A DNA stretch of 64,000 bases from an uncultured Pelagibacteraceae bacterium. GTDB lineage: Bacteria; Pseudomonadota; Alphaproteobacteria; Pelagibacterales; Pelagibacteraceae. The DNA lies in contig CACIPW010000001.1 in assembly GCA_902588635.1 (NCBI GenBank), forward strand, positions 43,774-107,773, in the 5' to 3' direction. How positions within the stretch are numbered: the stretch's first letter is position 1; each line of letters starts with the position of its first letter. The notes under the pieces are model-generated. The model was given only the letters and a program-made list of their open reading frames with translations, searched no databases and was not told where the DNA came from. Made by a program: the position numbers and the translations under genes. Positions 1 through 8,426 of this stretch are shown one piece after another.

Positions 1-797
1 CTTCTTTATTTGGAACAGGACCATCATACGGCATGTCATCTCAAGAAGTTATGGGATGGATGGAGTACGGCGGAGGAAGAGCATTGTATGAAGAAACATT
101 ATCAAAAGTTGGTTTTGACTATGTAGGTTTCTTCCATATGCCGATGCCCGCACAACCATTTGGATGGTTTAAGAAAAATGTAACTAAAGTATCTGATGTT
201 AAAGGCATGAAGTACAGAACAGTTGGTCTTGCAACTAACGTTCTTACTGCAATGGGAATGGTAGTTAGACAATTACCAGGTGGTGAAATTCAGCCAGCTA
301 TGAAAACTGGTTTGATTGAAGCTGCTGAGTTTAATAACCCAACTTCAGACTCTCAATTTGGTATGCAAGACGTATCTAAGCATTATCACTTAGGAAGCTT
401 CCACCAATCACAAGAGATGTTTGAAATCGCAGTTAACAAAAAAACATTTAACAGTCTGTCACCAGCAAACCAAGCAATATTAAAAAATGCTGCTTATGCT
501 GCGAACACAGATAACTATTTCAAAGCATTAGTTAGATATTCAGCTGACTTATCTAAATTAATGAATGAACATAAAGTTAATGTTTACCAAACTTCAGATG
601 AGATTTTAGCTCAACAATTAAAAGGTTGGGATAAAGTTATTGGAGACTTCGTAGCTAAAGATGCCTTCTTCAAGAAAATCATAGATTCTCAAAAAGCATA
701 CGCTAAGAGAGTAATGAAATACTTGCTGATGAATCAGCCTAATTACAGATTAGCTTATGAAAATGAGTTTGGACCTTTAGGAAAAGTTAAAATCTAA
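1..797 (+). CDS. dctP: TRAP transporter substrate-binding protein (DctP/TakP-like), 3' part
   Basis: Partial gene. The frame is open to the left edge, so the true start and signal peptide lie outside the window and the internal ATG at 33 is not the start. The product is the periplasmic binding protein of a tripartite ATP-independent transporter. Seen: a GWFKKNV motif followed by KGMKYRTVG and then PGGEIQPAMKTGLIEAAEF. This arrangement is typical of the TakP / 'mannitol-chloroaromatic' branch, which binds organic acids such as 2-oxo acids through an Arg. The ligand cannot be read from sequence. The dctQ and dctM permease genes follow after a terminator hairpin, which suggests that binding protein is made in excess over permease. 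The family is well supported; the substrate is unknown. Confidence 0.9.
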   Translation, partial: SLFGTGPSYGMSSQEVMGWMEYGGGRALYEETLSKVGFDYVGFFHMPMPAQPFGWFKKNVTKVSDVKGMKYRTVGLATNVLTAMGMVVRQLPGGEIQPAMKTGLIEAAEFNNPTSDSQFGMQDVSKHYHLGSFHQSQEMFEIAVNKKTFNSLSPANQAILKNAAYAANTDNYFKALVRYSADLSKLMNEHKVNVYQTSDEILAQQLKGWDKVIGDFVAKDAFFKKIIDSQKAYAKRVMKYLLMNQPNYRLAYENEFGPLGKVKI

Positions 798-814
798 ATT
801 TTTTATCAAATTTT

Positions 815-846
815 AAAAAAGGGGACCAGTTGGTCCCCTTTTTTTT
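815..846 (+). terminator. Rho-independent terminator between dctP and dctQ
   Basis: An A-run, a perfect 8-bp inverted repeat (GGGGACCA 821-828 / TGGTCCCC 831-838) and a T-run form a compact, nearly symmetric hairpin just after the dctP stop. It lies inside a same-strand transporter operon. It probably causes partial termination and protects the 3' end of the abundant binding-protein mRNA, while read-through supplies the permeases. The A/T flanks would let it work in either direction. Confidence 0.85.
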
Positions 847-881
847 GTTTGATTAAAGGTAATAGTTTAACATAGACTGTT

Positions 882-1469
882 ATGATGCGTTCTTACATAA
901 AATTTGCTGATACTTTAAGTACATCAATGGGAAAAGCTTTTTCCTGGTGCATTGTTATTTTGATGGGTGGAACTTGTTATGAGGTAGTCATGGCATATGT
1001 ATTTAATAGCCCAACTTTATGGAACTTTGACTTTAGTTTGCAAATGTACGGCGCAATTTTTATGATGGCTGGAGCCTATACTCTTTCAACAGAAGCGCAT
1101 GTTAGAGGAGACGTTATTTATAGACTATTTCCAACAAAAGTTCAGGCGTGGATTGATTTAGTTTTATATTTTTTATTTTTTTTCCCAGGAATAATTGCTC
1201 TAGCGTTTTATGGATATGAGTATGCAGCATTAGCTTGGAAAATAAAAGAAACTAGTTGGAATAGTCCAGCTCAAATTCAAATTTATATGGCAAAATCTTT
1301 AATTCCACTTTCGGGAATTTTATTAACTATTCAAGGAGTTAGTGAAGTTTTTAGATCGATTATTTGTATTCAAACAGGACATTGGCCAGCAAGAATGGTT
1401 AGTGCAGAAGAGACAGAAAAAATTTTAATGAAAAAATCTCAGAAAGAAGACGAAACAGATGTTATTTAG
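882..1469 (+). CDS. dctQ: TRAP transporter small permease (DctQ family)
   Basis: A 195-residue membrane protein with four predicted transmembrane segments, at about residues 18-38, 52-70, 90-112 and 136-156. This is the size and topology of the DctQ subunit that partners the large DctM permease in the inner membrane. The C-terminus is a charged cytoplasmic tail rich in Glu and Lys. ATG codons occur at 882 and 885; the first is used here. The 3' end overlaps dctM by 11 bases, implying translational coupling. The family call rests on size, topology and position between dctP and dctM, because DctQ proteins are poorly conserved. Confidence 0.88.
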   Translation: MMRSYIKFADTLSTSMGKAFSWCIVILMGGTCYEVVMAYVFNSPTLWNFDFSLQMYGAIFMMAGAYTLSTEAHVRGDVIYRLFPTKVQAWIDLVLYFLFFFPGIIALAFYGYEYAALAWKIKETSWNSPAQIQIYMAKSLIPLSGILLTIQGVSEVFRSIICIQTGHWPARMVSAEETEKILMKKSQKEDETDVI

Positions 1470-2820
1470 TTTAACAAATCCAGAAATAGCAATTTTAATG
1501 ATGGGACTTTTCTTATTTATGGTCTTATTAGGATTTCCAATCGCATTTACTTTATTGGCTATGGGAGTTGGTTTTGGATATTACGCATATTTTGATCCAA
1601 CTAGAATGGAACATCTATTAGATAATAGGATCTTTTCATTACTTGTTTCTAATACCTACACCATTATGGATAATAATGTATTAACCGCTGTCCCCTTATT
1701 TTTATTTATGGGCTATTTGGTTGAACGTGCTGGAATAGTTTCGAGATTATTTTTTGCAATAAGACTTGCTTTACATGGACTTCCCGCATCTATGGCAGTG
1801 GCAGCGCTAGTAACTTGCGCATTGTTTTCGACTGCAACAGGTATAATTGGTGCCGTGGTTACTTTGATGGGACTTTTAGCTTGGCCAGCAATGGTAAAAG
1901 CAGGATATGACAAAAAATTTGCATCTGGAGTAATTTGTTCTGGAGGATGTTTGGGGATTTTAATTCCTCCAAGTATTATGCTTATTGTTTATGCTGTTAT
2001 TGCACAACTTTCTCCTTTAAGATTATTTGCTGCAGCAATTTTTCCTGGATTAATGTTGGCCGGACTTTATATACTTTATGTTATTGTAAGAGCTTATTTA
2101 AATCCTTCAATTGCTCCAAAACCTCCAACAGAAGAAATTCCTCCTAGGGCAAAGATATTGAAAGAGGTTTTGGTTTCTTTTTTACCTCTTTTTTCATTAA
2201 TAATTTTAGTACTTGGTACAATTTTAGCAGGACTTGCTACACCTGCAGAGGCAGCAGCAGTAGGAGCTTTTGGTTCTTTGGTACTTTCATATTTTTATAA
2301 ATCTTTAAAATGGAAAAATTTTAAAGAGTCAGTATTTTTAACAGCCAAAACAACTGCAATGATAATGTGGTTGTTTGTTGGTTCCTGGACGTTTGCTTCA
2401 GTATTTTCTTATCTAGGAGGCCATGAAGTATTTGAACATTTCTTTAAGTCAATGGATTTACAACCCTGGCAGTTTTTAGTGATTACTCAAATAATTATTT
2501 TTGTACTTGGTTGGCCACTCGAATGGACAGAAATTTTAATTATTTTTGTTCCAATATTTTTACCTTTAGTTGAGTTCTTCGGAGTAAATCCTTATTTCTT
2601 TGCGATGTTGATTGCTTTAAATTTACAAACATCCTTTTTAACACCACCCATGGCCATGTCCGCTTATTATCTTAAAGGTGTTCAAAGTCAAAATGTTGAG
2701 CTTCTAGATATATTTAGAGGTATAATGCCCTTTTTAGGAATAGTGATATTAGCTATGGTTTTAATGTATGTTTTTCCGGGCATAGCTTTATGGTTACCAG
2801 AAACTTTATTTGCAAACTAA
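1459..2820 (+). CDS. dctM: TRAP transporter large permease (DctM family)
   Basis: A 453-residue polytopic inner-membrane protein that carries the ion-coupled transport step of the TRAP system. Seen: about a dozen hydrophobic segments, the N-terminal LFLFMVLLGFPIAFTLLAMG block, the LFLFMGYLVERAG motif near residue 78, GGCLGILIPPSIMLIVY near 162 and a C-terminal LQTSFLTPPMA motif. All are characteristic of DctM/SiaM-type subunits. It is slightly longer than the roughly 430-residue norm. It overlaps dctQ by 11 bases and is followed 9 bases later by an amidase gene on the same strand. That arrangement suggests the imported compound or its product may carry an amide, but this is inference only. 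Confidence 0.93.
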   Translation: MLFSLTNPEIAILMMGLFLFMVLLGFPIAFTLLAMGVGFGYYAYFDPTRMEHLLDNRIFSLLVSNTYTIMDNNVLTAVPLFLFMGYLVERAGIVSRLFFAIRLALHGLPASMAVAALVTCALFSTATGIIGAVVTLMGLLAWPAMVKAGYDKKFASGVICSGGCLGILIPPSIMLIVYAVIAQLSPLRLFAAAIFPGLMLAGLYILYVIVRAYLNPSIAPKPPTEEIPPRAKILKEVLVSFLPLFSLIILVLGTILAGLATPAEAAAVGAFGSLVLSYFYKSLKWKNFKESVFLTAKTTAMIMWLFVGSWTFASVFSYLGGHEVFEHFFKSMDLQPWQFLVITQIIIFVLGWPLEWTEILIIFVPIFLPLVEFFGVNPYFFAMLIALNLQTSFLTPPMAMSAYYLKGVQSQNVELLDIFRGIMPFLGIVILAMVLMYVFPGIALWLPETLFAN

Positions 2821-2829
2821 AATACAGCT

Positions 2830-4167
2830 ATGAGTGATTTTTTTTCTTTACCTGTCCATGAACTTGTTAAACAAGTTAAAGATGCAAAATTAACATCAGT
2901 CGAAATTTGTCAAGCATACATAGACAGAATAAATAAATTTGAAAAAGATGTTAAAGCCTGGGTGCATTTTGATAAAAAACTTTTACTAGAAAGAGCTGAA
3001 GAAGCAGACAACTATAGAAAATCAGGAAAACCAACCGGTCCTTTACATGGAATTCCAGTTGCTTTGAAAGATATAATTGGCACCTTTGATATGCCAACTG
3101 AATGTGGAACTGTTTTAAGAAAAGGAAAAACTCAGTCTCAAAATGCTGAAATAGTTGATCTATTAAAATCAGCAGGAGCAATAATAATGGGAAAAACCGC
3201 TACATCAGAGTTGGCTTATTTAGGCCCTCCCAAAACAAGAAATCCACATGATTACAATAGAACGCCAGGTGGATCATCTAGTGGATCTGCTGCAGTTATT
3301 GCTGCTCACATGGCTCCATTATCAATTGGTTCTCAAACAGGAGGATCAGTTATTAGACCAGCATCTTATTGTGGGGTTGTTGGTTATAAACCTTCTTATG
3401 GATTGATATCTAGAAATGGAGTTTTAAGAACTTCCTATGCACTTGATCACATAGGTGTGTTTGGAAAAACAGTTGAAGATGTTGCTTTATTAGCAAAAGT
3501 TCTTATTAAAAAAGATTCTTACGACGAAGCAACAGTTTATTATTCCGCTGAAGATATGTTGGAAGTTTGTAGAAAAGAACCTTTATTTGAACCAAAATTT
3601 ATTTTTTACAAAACTGATAGTTGGAAAAAAGTTGATAAAAAATCAAGAGAGTCATTTGAATTTTTTATTAAGGCATTTAAAAAAAATATAGAAGTTTTTG
3701 ATACTCCTTCATATTTCAAAGATATCAACAAATATCACCAGATTATTCATGAAACTGATTTATCAAATAATTTTCAAGATTACTATAAAAAGTCAAAAAA
3801 TAAACTTTCTAAAGAAATGCAATCAGCAATTTCTAGAGGCATGAAGTACTCAGCAAAAGAATATACAGAAGCAATAGATTTTATGAAAAGAAGTTATGAA
3901 TCTTATAATGAGGTTTTTGAAGATTATCATGGAGTGTTATCCCCGTGCAGCACTGGTGTTGCAGACAAAGGATTAAAAAGTACAGGAAGTGCAGACTTTA
4001 ATAGATTTTGGTCTTTCATGGGCGTACCAGCAATAGCCCTTCCTTTACTTCAAGGTGAAAATAATTTACCTTTAGGAGTTCAGTTAATTGGTGATAAGTA
4101 CGATGATCAAAGGTTTTTAGGAATCGCTAGGTGGTTGGAAGAAAAAAGCAAGGAACACAATGAATAA
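2830..4167 (+). CDS. Amidase signature family hydrolase
   Basis: A 445-residue member of the amidase-signature family, cytoplasmic as no signal peptide is seen. The Ser-cisSer-Lys triad is visible: Lys80 in PVALKDIIGT, the cis-Ser at about 149 in GGSSSGSAA, and the nucleophile Ser173 in QTGGSVIRPAS. The 24-residue spacing between the two serines is normal for the family. Members hydrolyse many amides, and GatA is a relative. This is probably not GatA, since no gatB or gatC is adjacent and the gene follows a TRAP transporter. A role in processing the imported substrate is plausible. It overlaps the next small gene by 8 bases. Confidence 0.88.
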   Translation: MSDFFSLPVHELVKQVKDAKLTSVEICQAYIDRINKFEKDVKAWVHFDKKLLLERAEEADNYRKSGKPTGPLHGIPVALKDIIGTFDMPTECGTVLRKGKTQSQNAEIVDLLKSAGAIIMGKTATSELAYLGPPKTRNPHDYNRTPGGSSSGSAAVIAAHMAPLSIGSQTGGSVIRPASYCGVVGYKPSYGLISRNGVLRTSYALDHIGVFGKTVEDVALLAKVLIKKDSYDEATVYYSAEDMLEVCRKEPLFEPKFIFYKTDSWKKVDKKSRESFEFFIKAFKKNIEVFDTPSYFKDINKYHQIIHETDLSNNFQDYYKKSKNKLSKEMQSAISRGMKYSAKEYTEAIDFMKRSYESYNEVFEDYHGVLSPCSTGVADKGLKSTGSADFNRFWSFMGVPAIALPLLQGENNLPLGVQLIGDKYDDQRFLGIARWLEEKSKEHNE

Positions 4168-4336
4168 AATAACAAAAATAATAGGAATATCATTTGCAAT
4201 ATTTTTTTTAGTTGGTCTTGCAACTACACTTACAAAATCAATGATGATTACGTTTTGGGATGTGCTACCTGTATATATATTGATGGCTATTGCAATCTTT
4301 ATGATGCTGTATGAATCTTTTTTCGATAAAAAATAG
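4160..4336 (+). CDS. Small two-helix membrane protein, 58 residues
   Basis: A short ORF overlapping the amidase stop by 8 bases in another frame, starting with ATG. I do not recognise the family. The product has a Lys-rich N-terminus (MNKITKIIG), a hydrophobic helix at about residues 8-21, a short loop containing TFWDVLP, a second helix at about 35-50 and an acidic/basic end (YESFFDKK). This predicts a two-pass inner-membrane peptide. The overlap with the amidase and the short gap to the hydrolase suggest one transcript and translational coupling. It may be a companion of the transporter/amidase unit, but no function can be assigned. Confidence 0.6.
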   Translation: MNKITKIIGISFAIFFLVGLATTLTKSMMITFWDVLPVYILMAIAIFMMLYESFFDKK

Positions 4337-4351
4337 TTATTTTTTTGGTTG

Positions 4352-5155
4352 ATGAAATCTACCAACATGTTCTTTAATATTTTTTTTGTTATATTTTTTG
4401 CTTATTTTTTGATAACTGTTTTTTTATTCTTTTATCAAAGAAAATTACTTTATCATCCAAATATTAATAGTTTTGACTCTCATTCAATAAATCATAAAAT
4501 AGAAAAAGTTTTAATTCCTTCAAAAAATGATTTAGTGGCTTGGCACTATAAAAATAATGAAAATTATAAAACATTAGTTTTTTTTCATGGAAATGCAGGA
4601 GGTCTTTCAAACAGGATTTATAAGTTGAATGAACTTTCTAAACTTAAATTAAATTATCTAATATTTGCCTACAGAGGATTTAATGGCAATAATGGCAAAC
4701 CAACAGAGGAAGGTTTGTATGAAGATGCAGGTAAAGCTATTGATTGGCTAAAATCAGAAGATATTTATGAAAAAGATATAATATTATATGGAGAGTCACT
4801 TGGAACTGCTATTGCGATTCATGCCGGACAGTTCAAAAATTTTTCTGGAATAATTTTAGAGGCGCCATTTACATCAATGATTGATGTTGGTCAAAAATAT
4901 TATCCTATTTTTCCAGTTAAGTTTCTACTTAAAGATAAGTATGAAAGTAAAAAAAAACTTAAAAATTTAAAATCATCAGTATTAGTAATGCATGGAAAAA
5001 AAGATAAAATAGTTCCTTTTCATATGGGAAAAGAAATATTTGAAAATTTATCAGAGCCAAAATTTAGCTATTTTATTGATTACGATGATCACATGATGGA
5101 TTATAATGAGGATTTGATTAAAACTATTAAAAATTTTGTAGAAAGTTTAAGTTAA
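4352..5155 (+). CDS. Alpha/beta hydrolase, membrane-anchored (BEM46-like)
   Basis: About 267 residues from the ATG at 4352; a TTG directly upstream at 4349 is also possible. The N-terminus holds one hydrophobic helix (about residues 7-28) that should anchor the enzyme in the membrane. An alpha/beta hydrolase domain follows: oxyanion-hole FFHGNAGG near 80, nucleophile Ser149 in YGESLGTA, acid Asp218 in GKKDKIVP and base His247 in YDDHMMD. The layout matches the BEM46/ABHD13-type group, whose substrates are mostly unknown. The 3' end overlaps the convergent ftsY stop by 4 bases. The fold is confident; the substrate is not known. Confidence 0.85.
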   Translation: MKSTNMFFNIFFVIFFAYFLITVFLFFYQRKLLYHPNINSFDSHSINHKIEKVLIPSKNDLVAWHYKNNENYKTLVFFHGNAGGLSNRIYKLNELSKLKLNYLIFAYRGFNGNNGKPTEEGLYEDAGKAIDWLKSEDIYEKDIILYGESLGTAIAIHAGQFKNFSGIILEAPFTSMIDVGQKYYPIFPVKFLLKDKYESKKKLKNLKSSVLVMHGKKDKIVPFHMGKEIFENLSEPKFSYFIDYDDHMMDYNEDLIKTIKNFVESLS

Positions 5156-6069
5156 TTAGCGTTTATAAATGCATTAGCAAATTTTTCTGCTTCAAAAACT
5201 TGTAAATCGTCTTCTTTTTCTCCTAGACCCAAACCAATTATTGGAAGCTTATATTTTTTTGCTAAAGCCAACAAAATTCCACCTTTTGCAGTGCCATCCA
5301 GCTTTGTCATTATTAGACCTGTAATAGGAATAATTTTATTAAATTCTTCAACTTGATTGATAATATTTTGTCCAGATGTAGCATCAAGAACTAAAACAAC
5401 TTCGTGAGGTGCTTCAGGGTTTATTTTTTTAGTTACATTTGCAATCTTTTTATACTCTTCCATTAGATTTTTTTTATTTTGTAATCTACCTGCAGTATCT
5501 ATTAAAACATGATTGAAATTATTTTTCATAGCTTCTTCTACGGCCTTGTATGCAACAGATGCCGCATCAGAACCTTGATCAGATTTAGTAATTTCAACGC
5601 CTATTTTATTTGCCCAATTTTCTAGTTGTTCGATGGCTGCTGCTCTAAAGGTGTCACAAGCTGCAAACATAATTTTATTTTCGTTTGATTTCAAAATTTT
5701 TCCAACTTTGCCTATTGTTGTAGTTTTCCCAACACCATTAACTCCTGAGACAATAATAGCATTAAGCTTATTTTTTTTTTCAAAAAAAGATTTGTTCTCC
5801 AAAGGTTGCATTAAGGTAATGATGTATTTTTTAAGTATATCATTTACCTCATTTAAAATATTTTTTTTTGGATCTATTTTTTCTTGTGCAATAATATCTT
5901 TTATTTCTGATGCTGCTTGAACTCCAACATCTGACTGAATTAGAAAATCTTCAATTTCGCCAAGCGTTTTATCATCAATTTCTTTTTTGACTATTATGTC
6001 TCTTAACCCAGATGAGAAAGTAGAGGCACTTTTTTTAAAACCTAGTTTAAATTTTTCAAATATTCCCAT
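5152..6069 (-). CDS. ftsY: Signal recognition particle receptor FtsY
   Basis: A 305-residue SRP-type GTPase that docks SRP-ribosome complexes at the inner membrane. Seen: an N domain of helices, then the G1 motif GVNGVGKTTTIGK near residue 109, DTFRAAA and LIDTAGRLQ motifs, TKLDGTAKGG near 255 and the closing GLGEKEDDLQVF. It is short and lacks the long acidic A domain of E. coli FtsY. The start ATG shares its first base with the dapF stop (TAATG), so dapF and ftsY are translationally coupled. Its partner gene ffh lies on the opposite strand about 1 kb away, across dapF. Convergent overlap with the upstream hydrolase gene is 4 bases. Confidence 0.96.
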   Translation of the reverse strand: MGIFEKFKLGFKKSASTFSSGLRDIIVKKEIDDKTLGEIEDFLIQSDVGVQAASEIKDIIAQEKIDPKKNILNEVNDILKKYIITLMQPLENKSFFEKKNKLNAIIVSGVNGVGKTTTIGKVGKILKSNENKIMFAACDTFRAAAIEQLENWANKIGVEITKSDQGSDAASVAYKAVEEAMKNNFNHVLIDTAGRLQNKKNLMEEYKKIANVTKKINPEAPHEVVLVLDATSGQNIINQVEEFNKIIPITGLIMTKLDGTAKGGILLALAKKYKLPIIGLGLGEKEDDLQVFEAEKFANAFINAN

Positions 6070-6893
6070 TATAAATTTATTTCAATATTTTTAATATCAG
6101 AAACAGGCCCCTTCATGTGAATAATATTTTTATCATCAATAAAAATTGATAATTTACCAAGTTCAAACTCGATGTCTGTATTTTGTCGGACTAATTTTTT
6201 AATATTTCCTGCTACCACTGTTGCGCATGCAGCTGTCCCACAAGCTTTAGTAAGCCCAGCCCCTCTTTCCCAAACTCTTACTTTTATTAAATTTTTATTT
6301 ATAACTTTAGCTAACGTAACATTGCATTTTTCAGGAAAAAGTTCATGATTTTCAATATTGGGACCAATTTTTTTCAAATCATAGTCATCAATATTTTCTA
6401 CAAAAAAAATAACGTGAGGATTGCCAACGTTAATTGCTATGCCTCCAACATGTATATTTTCATTTTTATCTGAAATTTTTATTTCTAAATTTTTTGTATT
6501 TACATTTTTTTTTAATGGGATTTCTTTCCAACTTGTTTTTGGTTTATTAATCTCTGTTTCTATAATATTTTTTTCTAAAATATTCGATTTTAGTATTCCA
6601 GATGATGTCCATACAGTAATTTTTTTTTTGTTATTCTCTTTTGATAATAAATCAGCAACACATCTGGTTCCGTTACCACATGCACCAGAAGAACCACCAT
6701 CTGAATTGTAAAATTCTAAACTAGCATCAAATTCTGTATTTTTTTTTATAAGTATAAGTTGATCACATCCAATAAAATTTCGATCACATATTTTAATTAT
6801 TTGATCTTTAGAAAGATCAAAAGTATTGATTCTTTGATCAATGATTACAAAATCATTACCTAAACCATCCATTTTAAAAGCTTTGATATTCAT
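6069..6893 (-). CDS. dapF: Diaminopimelate epimerase
   Basis: A 274-residue cytoplasmic enzyme interconverting LL- and meso-diaminopimelate for lysine and peptidoglycan synthesis. The two catalytic cysteines are visible: Cys72 in GACGNGTRC and Cys218 in KACGTAAC. The two-domain repeat and the length are normal. It is first in a two-gene minus-strand unit with ftsY (one-base overlap). It is transcribed away from ffh across the 161-base divergent region that holds the predicted RNA. Confidence 0.96.
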   Translation of the reverse strand: MNIKAFKMDGLGNDFVIIDQRINTFDLSKDQIIKICDRNFIGCDQLILIKKNTEFDASLEFYNSDGGSSGACGNGTRCVADLLSKENNKKKITVWTSSGILKSNILEKNIIETEINKPKTSWKEIPLKKNVNTKNLEIKISDKNENIHVGGIAINVGNPHVIFFVENIDDYDLKKIGPNIENHELFPEKCNVTLAKVINKNLIKVRVWERGAGLTKACGTAACATVVAGNIKKLVRQNTDIEFELGKLSIFIDDKNIIHMKGPVSDIKNIEINL

Positions 6894-6946
6894 ATACTGA
6901 TATTTAACTTATTTATTGACTTTTTGAACCTCTATTATAGGTTGAC

Positions 6947-7040
6947 GCAGTTTCCGCAAAAACATTAAATTTGCGGTGTCTTTGGCAACAAAGAGATCGA
7001 CACTAGTCTGCGAGGGTTCGCCCACTAGTGCGATAACTGC
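6947..7040 (+). ncRNA. Predicted structured RNA / ffh 5' leader element
   Basis: In the 161-base gap between divergent dapF and ffh I can fold a four-helix junction by hand. P1 pairs GCAGT 6947-6951 with ACTGC 7036-7040. P2 pairs CCGCAAA 6954-6960 with TTTGCGG 6970-6976. P3 pairs TCTTTG 6979-6984 with CAAAGA 6989-6994 across a GCAA tetraloop. P4 pairs CACTAGT 7001-7007 with ACTAGTG 7024-7030, extended by TCG/CGA, and holds an inner GGG-TTCG-CCC hairpin plus a 6-base bulge. The segment is GC-rich against an AT-rich background. It ends 15 bases before the ffh ATG, so it may be a cis-regulatory leader or a processed small RNA. I recall an Rfam family named for ffh in marine bacteria but could not check it. 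It lacks the SRP RNA core. Confidence 0.7.
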
Positions 7041-7054
7041 TGTGTGAAAGTATT

Positions 7055-8416
7055 ATGTTTGAAAATTTAACAAATAAATTTGAAGAAATATTTTCTTCGT
7101 TAAAAAAAGCACCTTCGCTTGATGAAAAACAAGTAGATGAAGGATTGAGAAATATTAGACAGGCTCTTTTAGAGGCAGATGTATCTCTAAAAGTTGCTAA
7201 AGAATTTATTGGCAATGTTAAGCCTAAAGTTTTAGGGCAAGAGATAATTAGATCAACTTCTCCAGGTCAGATGATAGTTAAAATAGTTTATGATGAACTC
7301 GTAAAACTTTTAGGAGAAAATAACTCTGATATAAATCTTAATGCAGTTCCTCCTGTACCTATAATGTTAGTTGGTTTACAAGGTTCAGGTAAAACTACAA
7401 CAACAGCCAAACTAGGTAAATTTTTAGAAAAGAATAAAAAAAAGAAAATAATGATGGTTAGTTTGGATGTTTATAGACCTGCTGCGCAGGAACAGCTTAA
7501 ATCATTAGGAGAACAAAATAATATTACAACACTGCCAGTGATTGAAGGTCAATTACCAGCAGATATATGTAGAAGAGCGGTTAGTGCCGCAAATCTTAGT
7601 GGAGCAGAAGTTATATTATTTGATACAGCTGGCAGAACAGAAATTGATTTACAAATGATGAGCGAAATAAAACAAATTGAAAGCATTATTAAGCCAGCCG
7701 AAACGTTCTTGGTTGCAGATTCATTAACCGGCCAAGTTGCAGCAGAAGTAGCTAAAGAATTTAAAAACACTGTAAATCTTACAGGTATTATTTTGACTAG
7801 AGCGGATGGTGATGCAAGAGGTGGAGCAGCTGTAAGCATGAAATATGTTTCAGACGTACCTATTAAATTTTTAGGAATAGGAGAAAAAATAGAAAATATT
7901 GAAGTTTTTCATCCAGATCGTATTGCAAACAGAATTTTAGGTATGGGAGATGTTGTTTCATTAGTAGAAAAAGCAGCACAAGATCTTGGAGAAGAAAATA
8001 TTAAAAAGGCTGAAGAAAATTTAAAAAAAGGCCAGTTTTCTATGGAGGATTATTTAACACAGCTAAGACAAATGAAAAAAATGGGAGGCATAGAAGGAGT
8101 AATGTCATTTATGCCAGGAGTTTCAAAAGTAAAATCTCAAATGGATGCTGCAGGAATTGATGAAAAAATTATAATTCAAAATGAAGCAATAATTTTATCT
8201 ATGACAAAAAAAGAGAGGCAAGATCCAAAAATAATTAATGGTTCAAGAAAAAAAAGAATTGCTAATGGCTCTGGAACAGATGCAGCCACTATCAATAAAT
8301 TGCTTAAGCAATTTAAAATGATGTCTGAAATGATGAAAAAGATGTCAAAAGGAAATCTGAAAGGCATGACTGACAAAGGAATACCGCCAGAGCTTTTTAA
8401 TCAACTAAAACAATAA
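7055..8416 (+). CDS. ffh: Signal recognition particle protein Ffh (SRP54)
   Basis: A 453-residue GTPase that binds 4.5S RNA and signal peptides and targets nascent membrane proteins to FtsY. Seen: the N domain, G1 [13 protein letters not shown] near residue 107, a [11 protein letters not shown] block, [15 protein letters not shown] and a Met-rich M domain from about 325 ([16 protein letters not shown], then [13 protein letters not shown]). The domain order and length are complete. The leader holds the predicted structured RNA. The ribosome-binding site is weak (GAAAG). Downstream are rpsP, trmD and rplS on the same strand, the usual ffh/rpsP neighbourhood. Confidence 0.97.
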   Translation: MFENLTNKFEEIFSSLKKAPSLDEKQVDEGLRNIRQALLEADVSLKVAKEFIGNVKPKVLGQEIIRSTSPGQMIVKIVYDELVKLLGENNSDINLNAVPPVPIMLVGLQGSGKTTTTAKLGKFLEKNKKKKIMMVSLDVYRPAAQEQLKSLGEQNNITTLPVIEGQLPADICRRAVSAANLSGAEVILFDTAGRTEIDLQMMSEIKQIESIIKPAETFLVADSLTGQVAAEVAKEFKNTVNLTGIILTRADGDARGGAAVSMKYVSDVPIKFLGIGEKIENIEVFHPDRIANRILGMGDVVSLVEKAAQDLGEENIKKAEENLKKGQFSMEDYLTQLRQMKKMGGIEGVMSFMPGVSKVKSQMDAAGIDEKIIIQNEAIILSMTKKERQDPKIINGSRKKRIANGSGTDAATINKLLKQFKMMSEMMKKMSKGNLKGMTDKGIPPELFNQLKQ

Positions 8417-8422
8417 AGGAGA
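8416..8422 (+). promoter_or_regulatory. Strong Shine-Dalgarno before rpsP
   Basis: The sequence AAGGAGA sits 4 bases before the rpsP ATG and begins on the last base of the ffh stop codon. Most genes in this window have no clear Shine-Dalgarno, so this consensus site stands out. It fits high translation of a ribosomal protein. Confidence 0.75.
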
Positions 8423-8426
8423 AAAA

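Noticed and set aside
1..797. Complete gene starting at ATG 33
   Set aside because: The frame is open upstream to the window edge, the signal peptide is missing and the length is too short for a TRAP binding protein. The gene is cut by the window.
4117..4368. Minus-strand ORF over the 58-residue membrane-protein gene
   Set aside because: The plus-strand ORF is better placed (overlap with the amidase stop, a short gap to the hydrolase) and has a clear two-helix pattern. The minus reading is probably a shadow.
7010..7030. tRNA T-arm-like GGGTTCGCCC
   Set aside because: The loop is four bases, not seven, and no acceptor, D or anticodon arms are present. It is the inner hairpin of the predicted RNA.
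6947..7040. 4.5S (SRP) RNA gene beside ffh
   Set aside because: Position next to ffh is suggestive, but neither strand contains the conserved SRP core (GGAAGCAGCC-type asymmetric loop) and the helices form a junction rather than one long hairpin.
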